Source: VRUE01 sp963704515
GTDB lineage: Bacteria; Actinomycetota; Thermoleophilia; Solirubrobacterales; 70-9
DNA: 64,000 nucleotides
Reading direction: 5' to 3'
Assembly: GCA_963704515.1 (NCBI GenBank)
Contig: OY969913.1
Coordinates: 620,001-684,000 of the forward strand
Shown: positions 32,920 to 45,294 of the stretch, in pieces
Layout: each line of letters opens with the position of its first letter
How positions within the stretch are numbered: position 1 is the first letter of the stretch
Made by a program: the position numbers and the translations under genes
The notes under the pieces: model-generated
Told to the model about the DNA's origin: nothing
What the model saw: the letters and a program-made list of their open reading frames with translations, nothing else
Database searches by the model: none

Positions 32920-34560
32920 TCAGTACCCAGCCGGATGCCGGACCACGAAGCCTTCCGGGTAAGGAGGCTCGGGATGCCACCTGGGGCCGCTGCCCTGTGC
33001 GTCGCCGACCGTGTCCCAGCGCAGCCCGGCGATCTCGGCGTAGGTGTGGGTCGGGCTGGCGTAGATCGTGATCCAGCGCCCCGGGCCCGGTTCGCCGTAG
33101 CTCTCCAGCGCACCCGAGGTGAGCGGCGTGTCGAGCAGGCCGGCACCGTAGAGGGCGAAGCTGACCGCGCCGGAGCAGTCGTACCCGGCCGAGTACCAGG
33201 AGCCGTGGCCGCCGCCCCAGATGTATGGCGTGGTGGCGATCGAGTTGGCGGCCGAGATCGCGGCCTTGACCGCGGCCGGCGCGTCCTGCGGGGCGCTGGC
33301 GAAGTTGCCGGAGAGGACGGCCGTCTGTCCGGGCGTTTCGAGGCCGGATTCGAGCGGGGCGACGCGCCAGTTGACGTAGCCGACCTTGCAGCCGCCTTCG
33401 ATTTCTTCGGCGCTGGCGAGCACCGCCTGCACGTACCACTCGGCCTGGTTGTGGGCGAAGAGGCCGGCCCGCAGGCTGCCCTTCGCCCAGATCATGCGCG
33501 CCAGGGTGGCCGCGGAATCGGCTGGGTCGGCGCGGCGGATGTGGCCGTCTTCGTCGCCGTCGACGGCGTAGGCAGCCCACTCGCTGGGTTCGAGACCGAG
33601 CGGTCCGCTTTCTTCCAGCTGCGCCTTGCTCATCCCGCGGCCGAAGCTCGACTCGAGCCGCGCCACCGCGGCCAGCGCCCAGACGCCACGCCGGCCGAGT
33701 TCGTAGCGACCGGCGGCGTCCTCGAAGGCTTCCATGTACTCGGCGGGGATCTGGTCGCGCCATGCCAGCGCCGGCTGGCAGCTGAGCGTCTGCAGCTTCG
33801 GCGTCAGCGCCGAGCTGTCCGCGCCGCCGCCCAGCATGCCGTAGCACGAGGCGTTGGCCAGAACCTCGGACACGTACCAGCCAGCGTGGTTGTAGGCGAA
33901 GATCGCGCTGTAGGTGTCGGTCGGCATGCCCGCCGCCCGGAGGTAACGGGCGGCGCCGAAGATCGCGTCTTCGGGGTTGTAGGGGTCGGCGACCCCGTCG
34001 CCGTTGGCATCGACGCCCCAGGTTTCCCAGGTCGAGGGCAGAAACTGCATCCAACCGATCGCGCCCGCCGAGGACGGTCCCATGTTGGTGCCGAAGGCGC
34101 TCTCGATGCCGTTGATCGAAGCAAGCACCGAGGCGCCCTGCGGGCCGAGGCCGTAGGCGTTCGCCGCCCGGTTGTAGACCGGGATCAGGACGGGCGGCAC
34201 ACCGAGTCCGGCGCAGCTCGAGCTGGGGATCGAGGGGATCGAGAAGGCTTCGGCCGGGGTCGGGCTCGCCGGCACCGCCGCCGCGGGTTCTTCCTGTTCG
34301 CCTTCGGGCGCCGCCGCATTCTTGCCGGCGGAGGTGCCGCCGCTGGGCTGCGGCTTGGTTGGCGGCGCTTCCGGCGGGGCGAGCGTTTCGCCCTGTTCGA
34401 GCGGTGGTGCCGCGGGGGCGGAGAGCGGTTCGGCCGGCTGGGCCGGGGTGCTGGTGGTGGCTGGAGCGGACGGCGTTTCGGCTTCGGCAGCCAACGCGGA
34501 CGGCGCCGTCAGCGCCGCGCCGATCGCGGCGAGGGCGAGTGTGTTGCGCAGCCGTCCCAT
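32920..34560 (-). CDS. Secreted peptidoglycan hydrolase (lytic transglycosylase plus NlpC/P60-like)
   Basis: From ATG 34560 a signal peptide (MGRLRNTLALAAIGAALTAPSALAA) precedes a Pro/Ala-rich linker. A lysozyme-like transglycosylase domain follows (GIESAFGTNMGPSSAGAIGWMQFLPSTWETWGVDANGDG, catalytic Glu in GIESAFG), then a second, degenerate lysozyme-like domain (VARLESSFGRGM...GPLGLEPSEW). The C-terminal segment SAGYDCSGAVSFALYGAG looks like an NlpC/P60 peptidase core with the catalytic Cys in DCSG and a His in PTHTYAEI. The start overlaps the stop of the membrane-anchored partner gene (TGATG). Double-domain hydrolases of this kind remodel wall during growth or conjugation. Confidence 0.85.
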   Translation of the reverse strand: MGRLRNTLALAAIGAALTAPSALAAEAETPSAPATTSTPAQPAEPLSAPAAPPLEQGETLAPPEAPPTKPQPSGGTSAGKNAAAPEGEQEEPAAAVPASPTPAEAFSIPSIPSSSCAGLGVPPVLIPVYNRAANAYGLGPQGASVLASINGIESAFGTNMGPSSAGAIGWMQFLPSTWETWGVDANGDGVADPYNPEDAIFGAARYLRAAGMPTDTYSAIFAYNHAGWYVSEVLANASCYGMLGGGADSSALTPKLQTLSCQPALAWRDQIPAEYMEAFEDAAGRYELGRRGVWALAAVARLESSFGRGMSKAQLEESGPLGLEPSEWAAYAVDGDEDGHIRRADPADSAATLARMIWAKGSLRAGLFAHNQAEWYVQAVLASAEEIEGGCKVGYVNWRVAPLESGLETPGQTAVLSGNFASAPQDAPAAVKAAISAANSIATTPYIWGGGHGSWYSAGYDCSGAVSFALYGAGLLDTPLTSGALESYGEPGPGRWITIYASPTHTYAEIAGLRWDTVGDAQGSGPRWHPEPPYPEGFVVRHPAGY

Positions 34561-35573
34561 CAGCCGAGCACGTCCGTCACTTGCCATTCATGGGAGGTCG
34601 GATCGCGTTCCATCTCGATGCGCAGCTCGCTGGTAACGCCGACGCGCAGCAGGGAGACGCTCACCGTGTAGGTGTCGCCGACCTTTGGCCCCGGAACGAT
34701 GTTCAGCACCTTTGCCCGCGGCACCTTGACGTTTGCCGGCAGTCGCGGGGGGCGGTGCAGGAGGGAGCGGGCCAGCTCCGGGGTCGCCGTGGTCGCGAAC
34801 GCGGTCCGCACCCCCTTGTCGACCTGGCCGGTCTCGAAGTGGACGAAGGCCCCGGCGAAGCGGTGGGCGACCTGCGTCGCGACGGGCCCTACGGCGACGA
34901 CTTTCGCGCTTGCGTCGGCGGACGAAGTGGACGAGGTCGTGGCCTTGGCTTCGCTGGTCGCGCCGGTGCCGGTGGCCGTCGCTTCGATGGCTTCGTCGGC
35001 AGCGGCAGGCGCCGCGGCGACGGCCTTGCCGGCGCCGACTTTGTCTTTCGGGGTGAAGTCGGGTGGCGCTCCGTGCAGGACCGGTTCCGCCTGCGCCGTC
35101 TCCTTTTGCGGGGCTGGGGGCGTGATTGATACGGGCGCGGGCGTCGCTCTCCGAGCCTCGATCGCGGTGGTGCCGGCGCTGCCGCCGCCGGAGGCGAGGA
35201 CGAGACCGAGCACGCCGGCGCCGACGGCGAGCAGAGCGAGCGCCGCTGCCCCGCCGGTCCGCAGCTCGCTGCTCCAGCCCGCGGTGCGCTTCTGCAGCGG
35301 CCACACCGCCGCCCGCTCGACCGCCCAGGCGACCCGCTCGAAGGGCCAGCGGACGACCTCGAAGACACCCCGCAGCAGATCGGCTCCTCCCCAGACGACC
35401 CGGTCCTCGACAGCCCAGCTGGCGCGCGACAGCGCGGGGCGCACCCTGGGCTTGCGCCCGGCATTCGGTTTGCTGCGTCGGATCATCTTTTGGAGGCTCC
35501 GAAGCTTACGTCGGATTCCCGTTCCGATTCCTGTAATTCGGCGCATGGATTGCGCTTCCCATTTGGCCTCCAC
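34560..35573 (-). CDS. Membrane-anchored protein, possible VirB8/TcpC-like fold
   Basis: 337 residues. A basic cytoplasmic N-terminus is followed by Trp-rich amphipathic stretches with a repeated theme (WAVEDRVVW and WAVERAAVW), then one transmembrane helix (GGAAALALLAVGAGVLGLVLASGGG). A long Ala/Thr/Pro-rich linker leads to a C-terminal alpha+beta domain (VATQVAHRFAGAFVHFETG...ELRIEMERDPTSHEWQVTDVLG). The layout of one helix plus a small extracytoplasmic domain, coupled to a wall hydrolase, is like TcpC/VirB8 proteins of conjugation systems, but this is inference. Three ATG codons near the N-terminus leave the start uncertain. Confidence 0.65.
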   Translation of the reverse strand: MEAKWEAQSMRRITGIGTGIRRKLRSLQKMIRRSKPNAGRKPRVRPALSRASWAVEDRVVWGGADLLRGVFEVVRWPFERVAWAVERAAVWPLQKRTAGWSSELRTGGAAALALLAVGAGVLGLVLASGGGSAGTTAIEARRATPAPVSITPPAPQKETAQAEPVLHGAPPDFTPKDKVGAGKAVAAAPAAADEAIEATATGTGATSEAKATTSSTSSADASAKVVAVGPVATQVAHRFAGAFVHFETGQVDKGVRTAFATTATPELARSLLHRPPRLPANVKVPRAKVLNIVPGPKVGDTYTVSVSLLRVGVTSELRIEMERDPTSHEWQVTDVLG

Positions 35574-35644
35574 GTCCCCATCCCAACACCATTCTGCGGC
35601 ATCTGTCTAACCGCTTCGTAAACGAGTGCCGTAAACAGGGCCGG

Positions 35645-36850
35645 TCACGGGGAGAGCGAGGACAGTGGATGCTTGCGCCGCATGAAATCGCCAAAGTGAG
35701 GCACGGTGAAGTCGACCTGCCCATGATCGGGGCTGTAGATCAAACCCTTGTCGATCAGGGTCTGGCGGACGGGGCTCGCCGAGGTGACGGTCTTCCACCG
35801 ACCCTTCTCCGCGACTCGGCTGGATGTGAGCGGACCGTCTCCAAGGTCTGCCATCGCGGCGAGATACCTGCGTCCTGCCTGAGTTGCTCGCGCGAAGCGG
35901 GTCTCGAAGAAGTCGCGGTCGAGTTCGTCGCGTGCGGGGCCGGCGGCTTTCTGGATATCGCGGGCGCGGATCACGTCGCCCTCGGGGGCGGTATTCCAAG
36001 CCTGAAGACCGTAGGCCTGGAGGAAGTACGGGTAGCACTCAGATAGTTCGAGGATCGCATCGACCGCGCGCTCCTCGTAGTGAACCGGCTGGTCGGGGAT
36101 TGCGTTTTCGGCAGGTCGCTCGATCGCGCGTCGGGCTGATCTCTCATCCAGCGCTCCTAGATCTGGGTAGACGAAGAGGCGCTCCGCGTAGGACTTGGCC
36201 TCGGCAAGGCGTGCAGGCAGGATCGGTAGGCCGGCCCCAACCACGGCGACCGGCAGGCGGTCCTGGCTGGCGCGATGAGCGGCTGCGCAGAGTGCCTCGA
36301 GTTCGCCGCGACCAAGAAGCTGCATCTCGTCGATCAGGAAGACAATGCCGGTGTCGTTGGCTTGGGCAGCCCCTCCGATCTCGGCAAAGAGCCCGATCGC
36401 GTCTCGCTCCAGGTCGCTCCCGACCGATTCCCCCAGGGCCGCCTCGAGATCGAGCGAAAACTCAAGTCCCCCGCTGTCGGTCGTTCGCAGGGTGAATGCC
36501 TTGACGAAGCGCGCAGCACGCAAGAGAGCCTCCTTCGCGCCGCCCCTGGCGCCAATTTGTCGCAGGGCATTGCCTGTCATCGCGGCCAGCTCGGCGCGAA
36601 GGTCGATCCCGCTCGTTGCCTCCAGCCTGCCAACGCCCCAGCCGCGGTCACCTGCGTTGTCGGCGAATTCGCGCATCAGCACCGTCTTGCCAACCCCGCG
36701 CAGGCCCTTGATCACAATGCCACGATCGCCACGACCTACTTTAAGCCGGTCGAGAAGCTGGTTGAAGCGCCTCAGCTCGGGCTCTCGCCCGGCCAGCTCG
36801 GGAGGCGGGCTTCCCGCCCCGGGTGCATAGGGGTTGCTCAGCTCGTCCAT
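35645..36850 (-). CDS. AAA ATPase (Orc1/Cdc6-like, AAA_16 type)
   Basis: A 401-residue stand-alone AAA ATPase: PELAGREPELRRFNQLL, Walker A VIKGLRGVGKTVLMREFADN, Walker B IVFLIDEMQLLGRGELEAL, sensor-like VAVVGAGLPILP, then a helical and winged-helix-like C-terminal region (ARATQAGRRYLAAMADLGDGPLTSSRVAEKGRW...LIDKGLIY). This organisation suggests DNA binding or a regulatory NTPase of mobile or defence type. The promoter region has a perfect AT-rich palindrome. It sits between the wall-hydrolase pair and clpB, and its composition suggests insertion. Confidence 0.85.
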   Translation of the reverse strand: MDELSNPYAPGAGSPPPELAGREPELRRFNQLLDRLKVGRGDRGIVIKGLRGVGKTVLMREFADNAGDRGWGVGRLEATSGIDLRAELAAMTGNALRQIGARGGAKEALLRAARFVKAFTLRTTDSGGLEFSLDLEAALGESVGSDLERDAIGLFAEIGGAAQANDTGIVFLIDEMQLLGRGELEALCAAAHRASQDRLPVAVVGAGLPILPARLAEAKSYAERLFVYPDLGALDERSARRAIERPAENAIPDQPVHYEERAVDAILELSECYPYFLQAYGLQAWNTAPEGDVIRARDIQKAAGPARDELDRDFFETRFARATQAGRRYLAAMADLGDGPLTSSRVAEKGRWKTVTSASPVRQTLIDKGLIYSPDHGQVDFTVPHFGDFMRRKHPLSSLSP

Positions 36851-36862
36851 GCTTTATTTGAA

Positions 36863-36885
36863 TTTATAGCAAACTTTGCTATAAA
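36863..36885. promoter_or_regulatory. Perfect 23-bp AT-rich palindrome upstream of the AAA ATPase
   Basis: Arms TTTATAGCAAA (36863-36873) and TTTGCTATAAA (36875-36885) are exact inverted repeats around one central C. It ends 12 bp before the start ATG of the AAA gene and 13 bp after the clpB stop. The TATAAA content suggests overlap with a -10 element, so an autoregulatory operator is likely. Confidence 0.7.
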
Positions 36886-36897
36886 GCCATATAAAGA

Positions 36898-39472
<2,575 letters not shown>

Positions 39473-39486
<14 letters not shown>

Positions 39487-39778
39487 CGGCGCCTCCCTCC
39501 AGTTCTCTCAGCCTGCGCTCCAGCTCGAGCACCCTCTCGACGCCGGCCAGGTTCAGGCCTTCCGCGGTCAGCCGCTGGATCCGGTGCAGGCGCTCGACGT
39601 CGCGCTGCGAGTAGAGGCGGGTGTTCTTCGGCGAGCGCTTGGGTTGGATCAGGCCGCGCGCCTCGTACATGCGCAGCGTCTGCGGGTGCATGTGGGCCAG
39701 CTCGGCGGCGACCGAGATCATGAAGACGCCCCGGTCGGAGTCGACCGAGATCTCGATCCGTTGGCGCCGGACGCTCAT
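39473..39778 (-). CDS. hspR: MerR-family heat-shock repressor HspR
   Basis: 101 residues with the HspR pattern: RGVFMISVAAELAHMHPQTLRMYEARGLIQPKRSPKNTRLYSQRDVERLHRIQRLTAEGLNLAGVERVLELE, a MerR winged helix followed by a coiled-coil helix. It starts at ATG 39778, overlapping dnaJ by four bases. In other actinobacteria HspR represses the dnaK operon through HAIR sites with DnaK as co-repressor. I see only a weak half-site (ACTCAA, about 43458-43464) upstream of dnaK. Confidence 0.93.
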
Positions 39779-40887
39779 CCTCCCGCCTTCGCCAGCAGCT
39801 CGGCTCGGGGGCTGGCCCCGTTGAAGGCCTCGGCGAGCTTGTCGGCGGCCTCGCGCTGCTCCTCGGTCAGCTCCCGCGGCAGCTCGATCTCCAGCCGGTA
39901 GCGGATGTCGCCGTTGCCGCGGCCCTTCGGCTTCGGCGCTCCCTCGCCTTTGAGGCGCTGGATCGAGCCGTGCTTCGTCCCCGGACCGACCTTGATCTTC
40001 TTCGTCCCGCTCAGGGTCGGCACCTCGATCGTCGCCCCGCGCAGCGCCTCGACGATCGTGATCGGCACCGTCACCTCGAGGTTGCCGCCGTCGAGCCGCT
40101 TGAAGACCGGCGAGGCGGCGACCCGGGTGACGACGAAGAGGTCGCCGGGCGGCCCGCCGCGCCGGCCTGCCTCGCCCTTGCCGGCGAGCCGGATGCGAGC
40201 GCCGTTCTTGACCCCGGCTGGGATCTTCACCTTGTAGCGCTTGGTCTGCTGGGTGACGCCGGAGCCGGCGCAGGTGGGGCATGGCTCCTCGATGATCTGG
40301 CCGGCCCCGCCGCACTGCGGACAGGGCTGGCTGATCGAGAAGAAGCCCTGGCTCTGGGCGTCGATCCCACGCCCTTCGCAGCGCGGGCAGGTGACCGGGC
40401 TGGTCCCGGGCTTGGCGCCGTTGCCGTGGCAGGTTGGGCAGCGTTCGGCCTTCGGCACGGTGACCTGGACCTGGGCGCCGTTGACCGCCTGGTCGAAGCT
40501 GAGCGCGATCTCGGTTTCCAGGTCGCGGCCGCGTTCCCCCCGCGGCTGCGCCGCGCCGCCGCCCCCGCCGCGACCGAAGAGGTTGGAGAAGATGTCGCTG
40601 ACGTCGAAGCCACCGGCGCCCGGCCCGCCGGCCCCGAACGGCCCAGCGCCCCCGGGCGCACCGCCGAACCCGGCGAAGGAGCCGCCCGCGTCGTACTCCT
40701 TGCGCTTCTCCGGGTCGGAGAGCGTGTCGTAGGCCCCCTGGACCTCCTTGAAGCGCTCCTCGGCTTTTGGATCGTCGGGGTTGCGGTCAGGGTGGTATTT
40801 GCGCACCAGCTTCCGATGCGCCTTCTTGATCTCCTCCTCCGAGGCTCCTTTCGGGACGCCCAAGACCTTGTAGAGATCCTCAGCCAA
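39775..40887 (-). CDS. dnaJ: Chaperone DnaJ
   Basis: Type I Hsp40 co-chaperone. J domain residues 1-70 with YKVLGVPKGASEEEIKKAHRKLVRKYHPDRNP (HPD intact), a Gly/Phe-rich linker, then four zinc-binding repeats CPTCHGNG, CPRCEGRG, CPQCGGAG and CPTCAGSG, and the beta-rich substrate domain. At 370 residues it is normal. The start is TTG 40887, immediately after the grpE TAG, with no gap. Confidence 0.96.
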   Translation of the reverse strand: MAEDLYKVLGVPKGASEEEIKKAHRKLVRKYHPDRNPDDPKAEERFKEVQGAYDTLSDPEKRKEYDAGGSFAGFGGAPGGAGPFGAGGPGAGGFDVSDIFSNLFGRGGGGGAAQPRGERGRDLETEIALSFDQAVNGAQVQVTVPKAERCPTCHGNGAKPGTSPVTCPRCEGRGIDAQSQGFFSISQPCPQCGGAGQIIEEPCPTCAGSGVTQQTKRYKVKIPAGVKNGARIRLAGKGEAGRRGGPPGDLFVVTRVAASPVFKRLDGGNLEVTVPITIVEALRGATIEVPTLSGTKKIKVGPGTKHGSIQRLKGEGAPKPKGRGNGDIRYRLEIELPRELTEEQREAADKLAEAFNGASPRAELLAKAGG

Positions 40888-41510
40888 CTACTCGCTCACC
40901 ACCACACGAGCCGGCCGCACCAGCTGCTCGCCGAGCCGGTAGCCCTTCTGCATCGTCTCGACAACCACGCCCGACTCGACCCCGTCGGCCGGCACCGTGG
41001 AGAGCGCCTCATGCGCCATCGGATCGAACTTCTCCCCCTTGGGATCGACGGCTTCGACCCCATTGCGGCTCAGCGAGTCCCGCAAGCTCCGGAAAACAAG
41101 CAGCACCCCATGCGACAACCCATCCTCCGAGTCCCCCTCCGGATCAAGCCCCGCCGCCTGAATAGCGCGCTCCAGATCGTCGAGCACCGGCACCACGTCC
41201 CTGAGAAGCTCACCCTTCCCACGCGCGGCCGCCGCCTGAACCTCTGAGCTCATCCGCTTGCGGTAGTTCTCGAAGTCAGCCTTCGTCCGCTTGGCAAGCT
41301 CCAGATACTCGTCCCGCTCCCGCTGGGTGTCAGCAAGCAGCGCATCCAAATCGCGCTCGACGTCGTCTGCCCGACCCGCCTCACCCGCGGGTGGCGGCGA
41401 AGGGGGGACCACCCCCGAGGACGCTTTAGCGACCGGAGGGGGTGGTGGGTCCCCTGCGCCGACAGGACCCGCGGATGAGCCGCTTCGTCCCTGACCGTCG
41501 TGGGCCTCGG

Positions 41511-41514
<4 letters not shown>
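40888..41514 (-). CDS. grpE: Nucleotide exchange factor GrpE
   Basis: The long N-terminal helix (VERDLDALLADTQRERDEYLELAKRTKADFENYRKRMSSE) and the C-terminal beta domain with FDPMAHEALSTVPADG and VVVETMQKGYRLGEQLVRPARVVVSE are typical. Residues about 14-43, a Pro/Gly-rich unstructured stretch (GDPPPPPVAKASSGVVPP), are encoded by copy C of the structured repeat and are extra compared with the conserved part of the family. It overlaps dnaK by four bases and abuts dnaJ. Confidence 0.94.
41386..41473 (+). repeat. Structured ~90-bp repeat, copy C (inside grpE)
   Basis: It shares GGTGGCG, GGGGGGACCACCCCC, GAGGA, TTTAGC, GACCGGA, GGGGGTGGTGGGTCCCC and GACAGGACCCGCGG with copies A and B. The outer arms CGGCGAAGGGG and CCCCTGCGCCG are complementary except at one position, and the apical mini-stem is CGC/GCG instead of AGC/GCT. 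It is in frame within grpE, and the grpE mRNA carries the complement of this orientation. Confidence 0.85.
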
Positions 41515-43415
<1,901 letters not shown>

Positions 43416-43487
43416 TATTCAGTACCTCCAAGTTCGTCATGGCTACGGGAGAGCCTATTTGAGTGCCGCCTAAGAAATCTAAGCGCG

Positions 43488-43515
43488 AGTATGGCAGATT
43501 CTTCATCAGATGCAA
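43488..43515 (-). promoter_or_regulatory. Candidate dnaK promoter
   Basis: On the minus strand, TTGCAT (43515-43510) and CATACT (43493-43488) are separated by 16 bases, resembling a primary sigma-factor promoter and placing transcription start about 65 bp before dnaK. ACTCAAA downstream (about 43464-43458) resembles half of a HAIR element, but the other half is not recognisable. Confidence 0.4.
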
Positions 43516-43608
43516 ATCGTCGCGCGTATAGTGGTTTGCGGGTGTTGGAGGCGCCTCAACGACTCGACTCGCCGGTTCGCGGCGGGTCGCCAACGAAGAG
43601 GAGCCGAT

Positions 43609-44823
43609 GTGAACCGCATTCAACTCAGAAACCGGCGACCGGCGACGCTGCTCGTGTTCGCCGCCGCGCTGATCTTCGCCCTGCTTCCGCTCAACTCCGC
43701 GGCGGCACACCAAGGTCAACGCGGCAGATCTCACCACCCTCAGCGTCACCCCGGTTACGGCCAGCAACAGGGCCCCGCGCACCACGGCCATCACGGCAAG
43801 GGGCACGGTCACGGCAAGCGCGACCTGACGGTCATGACCCAGAACCTCTATCTGGGTTCCAGCCTCAACCCGGCGCTGGAAGCGACGACCCCGGAAGCAT
43901 TCGTCGAAGCCGTCGCGCGGATCTACGCGACCGTGCAGTACACGAACTTCCCCCAGCGCGCCGAAGCGATCGCCAACGAGGTCGAGGAAAACGAACCGGA
44001 CCTGATCGGCCTGCAGGAGGTCACCAAGTGGACGACAGCCGGCTTGAACCCGCCCGCCGGCTACGACTTCCTCGCCATCCTGGAAAGCGATCTCGAAGCC
44101 CGCGGGCTGCACTACACGGCAGCGTCGATATCGCACAACGCGAACATCGGCCCGGCGCCGCTCGTCTCGTCAACGTGCCCGGTCGTGGCGGAACAGTTCA
44201 CCTGCTCCGTGCAGCTTGAAGACCGCGACGTGATCCTGGTCAACGACGAAACGCCGGGACTGACCTGGAGCAACCCGCAAAGCGGGCGCTACGCCACCCA
44301 GCAGGCGATCGAATCGCCGGTCGGCCCGCTCTCGTTCGACCGCGGCTGGGCCAGCATCGACGCGAAGCTGAAGCAGCAGCCGTTCCGCTTCGTCGACACC
44401 CACCTCGAAACCGAGGAATCGCCGCTCGTACAGGAGACGCAGGCGTCGGAATTCCTTGCCGGCCCGGCCAAAGGCGGGACGATCGTCGCAACCGGCGATT
44501 TCAACTCCGCCTCGGATGGCTCGACGACCACCTCCTACGCGCAGGTCACCGCGCCCGGCAAGTTCCGCGACAGCTGGAACGAGAAACTGCTCGGGCCCGG
44601 CAACTCGTGCTGCCAGGAGTCGAACACCCCGCCGCTCGCGCCCGGGGCGCTGAACAACCAGGTCTCGACCCTGCGCACCCGGATCGACCTGATCCTCAGC
44701 CGCGGCGCCGCCCGCTCAGATGGAGATGACGCCCACCTGATCGGCGACACCCCGTTCCAGGCAACCCCGCCCTTCTGGCCCTCCGACCACGCCGGTGTCG
44801 TGAGCATGCTGAGGCTCAACTAA
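43609..44823 (+). CDS. Secreted endonuclease/exonuclease/phosphatase-family protein
   Basis: The start GTG 43609, with GAGGAG five bases upstream, gives a signal peptide (LLVFAAALIFALLPLNSAAAH) followed by a His/Gly-rich linker (HHGHHGKGHGHGK) that may bind metal. The EEP catalytic set is present: MTQNLYLGSS (Asn), LIGLQEVTKW (Glu), VDTHLETEE (His), VATGDFNSASDG (Asp-Asn) and PSDHAGVVSML (terminal Asp-His). It could be a DNase, phosphodiesterase or lipid phosphatase outside the cell; the substrate is unknown. It is divergent from dnaK. Confidence 0.88.
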   Translation: MNRIQLRNRRPATLLVFAAALIFALLPLNSAAAHQGQRGRSHHPQRHPGYGQQQGPAHHGHHGKGHGHGKRDLTVMTQNLYLGSSLNPALEATTPEAFVEAVARIYATVQYTNFPQRAEAIANEVEENEPDLIGLQEVTKWTTAGLNPPAGYDFLAILESDLEARGLHYTAASISHNANIGPAPLVSSTCPVVAEQFTCSVQLEDRDVILVNDETPGLTWSNPQSGRYATQQAIESPVGPLSFDRGWASIDAKLKQQPFRFVDTHLETEESPLVQETQASEFLAGPAKGGTIVATGDFNSASDGSTTTSYAQVTAPGKFRDSWNEKLLGPGNSCCQESNTPPLAPGALNNQVSTLRTRIDLILSRGAARSDGDDAHLIGDTPFQATPPFWPSDHAGVVSMLRLN

Positions 44824-44839
44824 GAAGCTCAAAGCCAAA

Positions 44840-44866
44840 GCCAGGTCCCCCTCCCGGGGACCTGGC
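44840..44866. terminator. Bidirectional terminator hairpin
   Basis: CCAGGTCCCC (44841-44850) and GGGGACCTGG (44856-44865) are perfect arms with a 5-nt loop, extended by a G-C pair outside. It lies between the convergent ends of the EEP gene and the cytochrome c gene. Confidence 0.7.
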
Positions 44867-44874
44867 GCCGCCGC

Positions 44875-45294
44875 TCAGCTGTCGCCGGCGGTGTGGGCGA
44901 CGAATTCGGCGACTTCTTTCGCCTGCTCTTCGTTGAGGATGCCGCCCGGCATCCGGCCCGGGGTGGTGCTGCTGTCGACGCCGTTTTCGACCGCGTTGAG
45001 GACGCGACCTTCGGTCGCCTTGATCGTCGAGGCGGCGGTCGGCCCTTCGGGCGGGCCGTTGGGCGCCAGCAGTTCGTCGAGATTCGGCGCGTAGTTGCCG
45101 TCGGTGCCCGCCGCGTAGAGCGTGTGGCAGGTGCCGCAGTTGGTCTCGAAGAGGCTCTGGCCGGACTTCAGATTGGCCGACACGTCCTGGGCGCCGGTGG
45201 CGGCGTCGCCGTCCGAGCGGAAGGCCAGCCAGGGGATGACGACGGCGAGAACGAGGACCAGCAGGCCGAAGGCGATGAAGGTGTTTCTCCTCAT
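44875..45294 (-). CDS. Membrane-anchored class I c-type cytochrome
   Basis: 139 residues from ATG 45294. An N-terminal signal-anchor helix (FIAFGLLVLVLAVVIPWLAF) is followed by a single heme c domain with FETNCGTCHTLYAAGTDG (CxxCH) and a likely Met ligand in TPGRMPGGILNEEQAKEVAEFV. It would face the outside of the membrane and carry electrons, probably for a terminal oxidase not in this window. It overlaps the upstream endonuclease III gene by four bases. A longer reading through that gene is spurious. Confidence 0.9.
   Translation of the reverse strand: MRRNTFIAFGLLVLVLAVVIPWLAFRSDGDAATGAQDVSANLKSGQSLFETNCGTCHTLYAAGTDGNYAPNLDELLAPNGPPEGPTAASTIKATEGRVLNAVENGVDSSTTPGRMPGGILNEEQAKEVAEFVAHTAGDS

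Noticed and set aside
43458..43515. Canonical HAIR operator upstream of dnaK
   Set aside because: Only ACTCAA is present; the matching CTTGAGT half seven bases away is not, so I list it only as a weak half-site.
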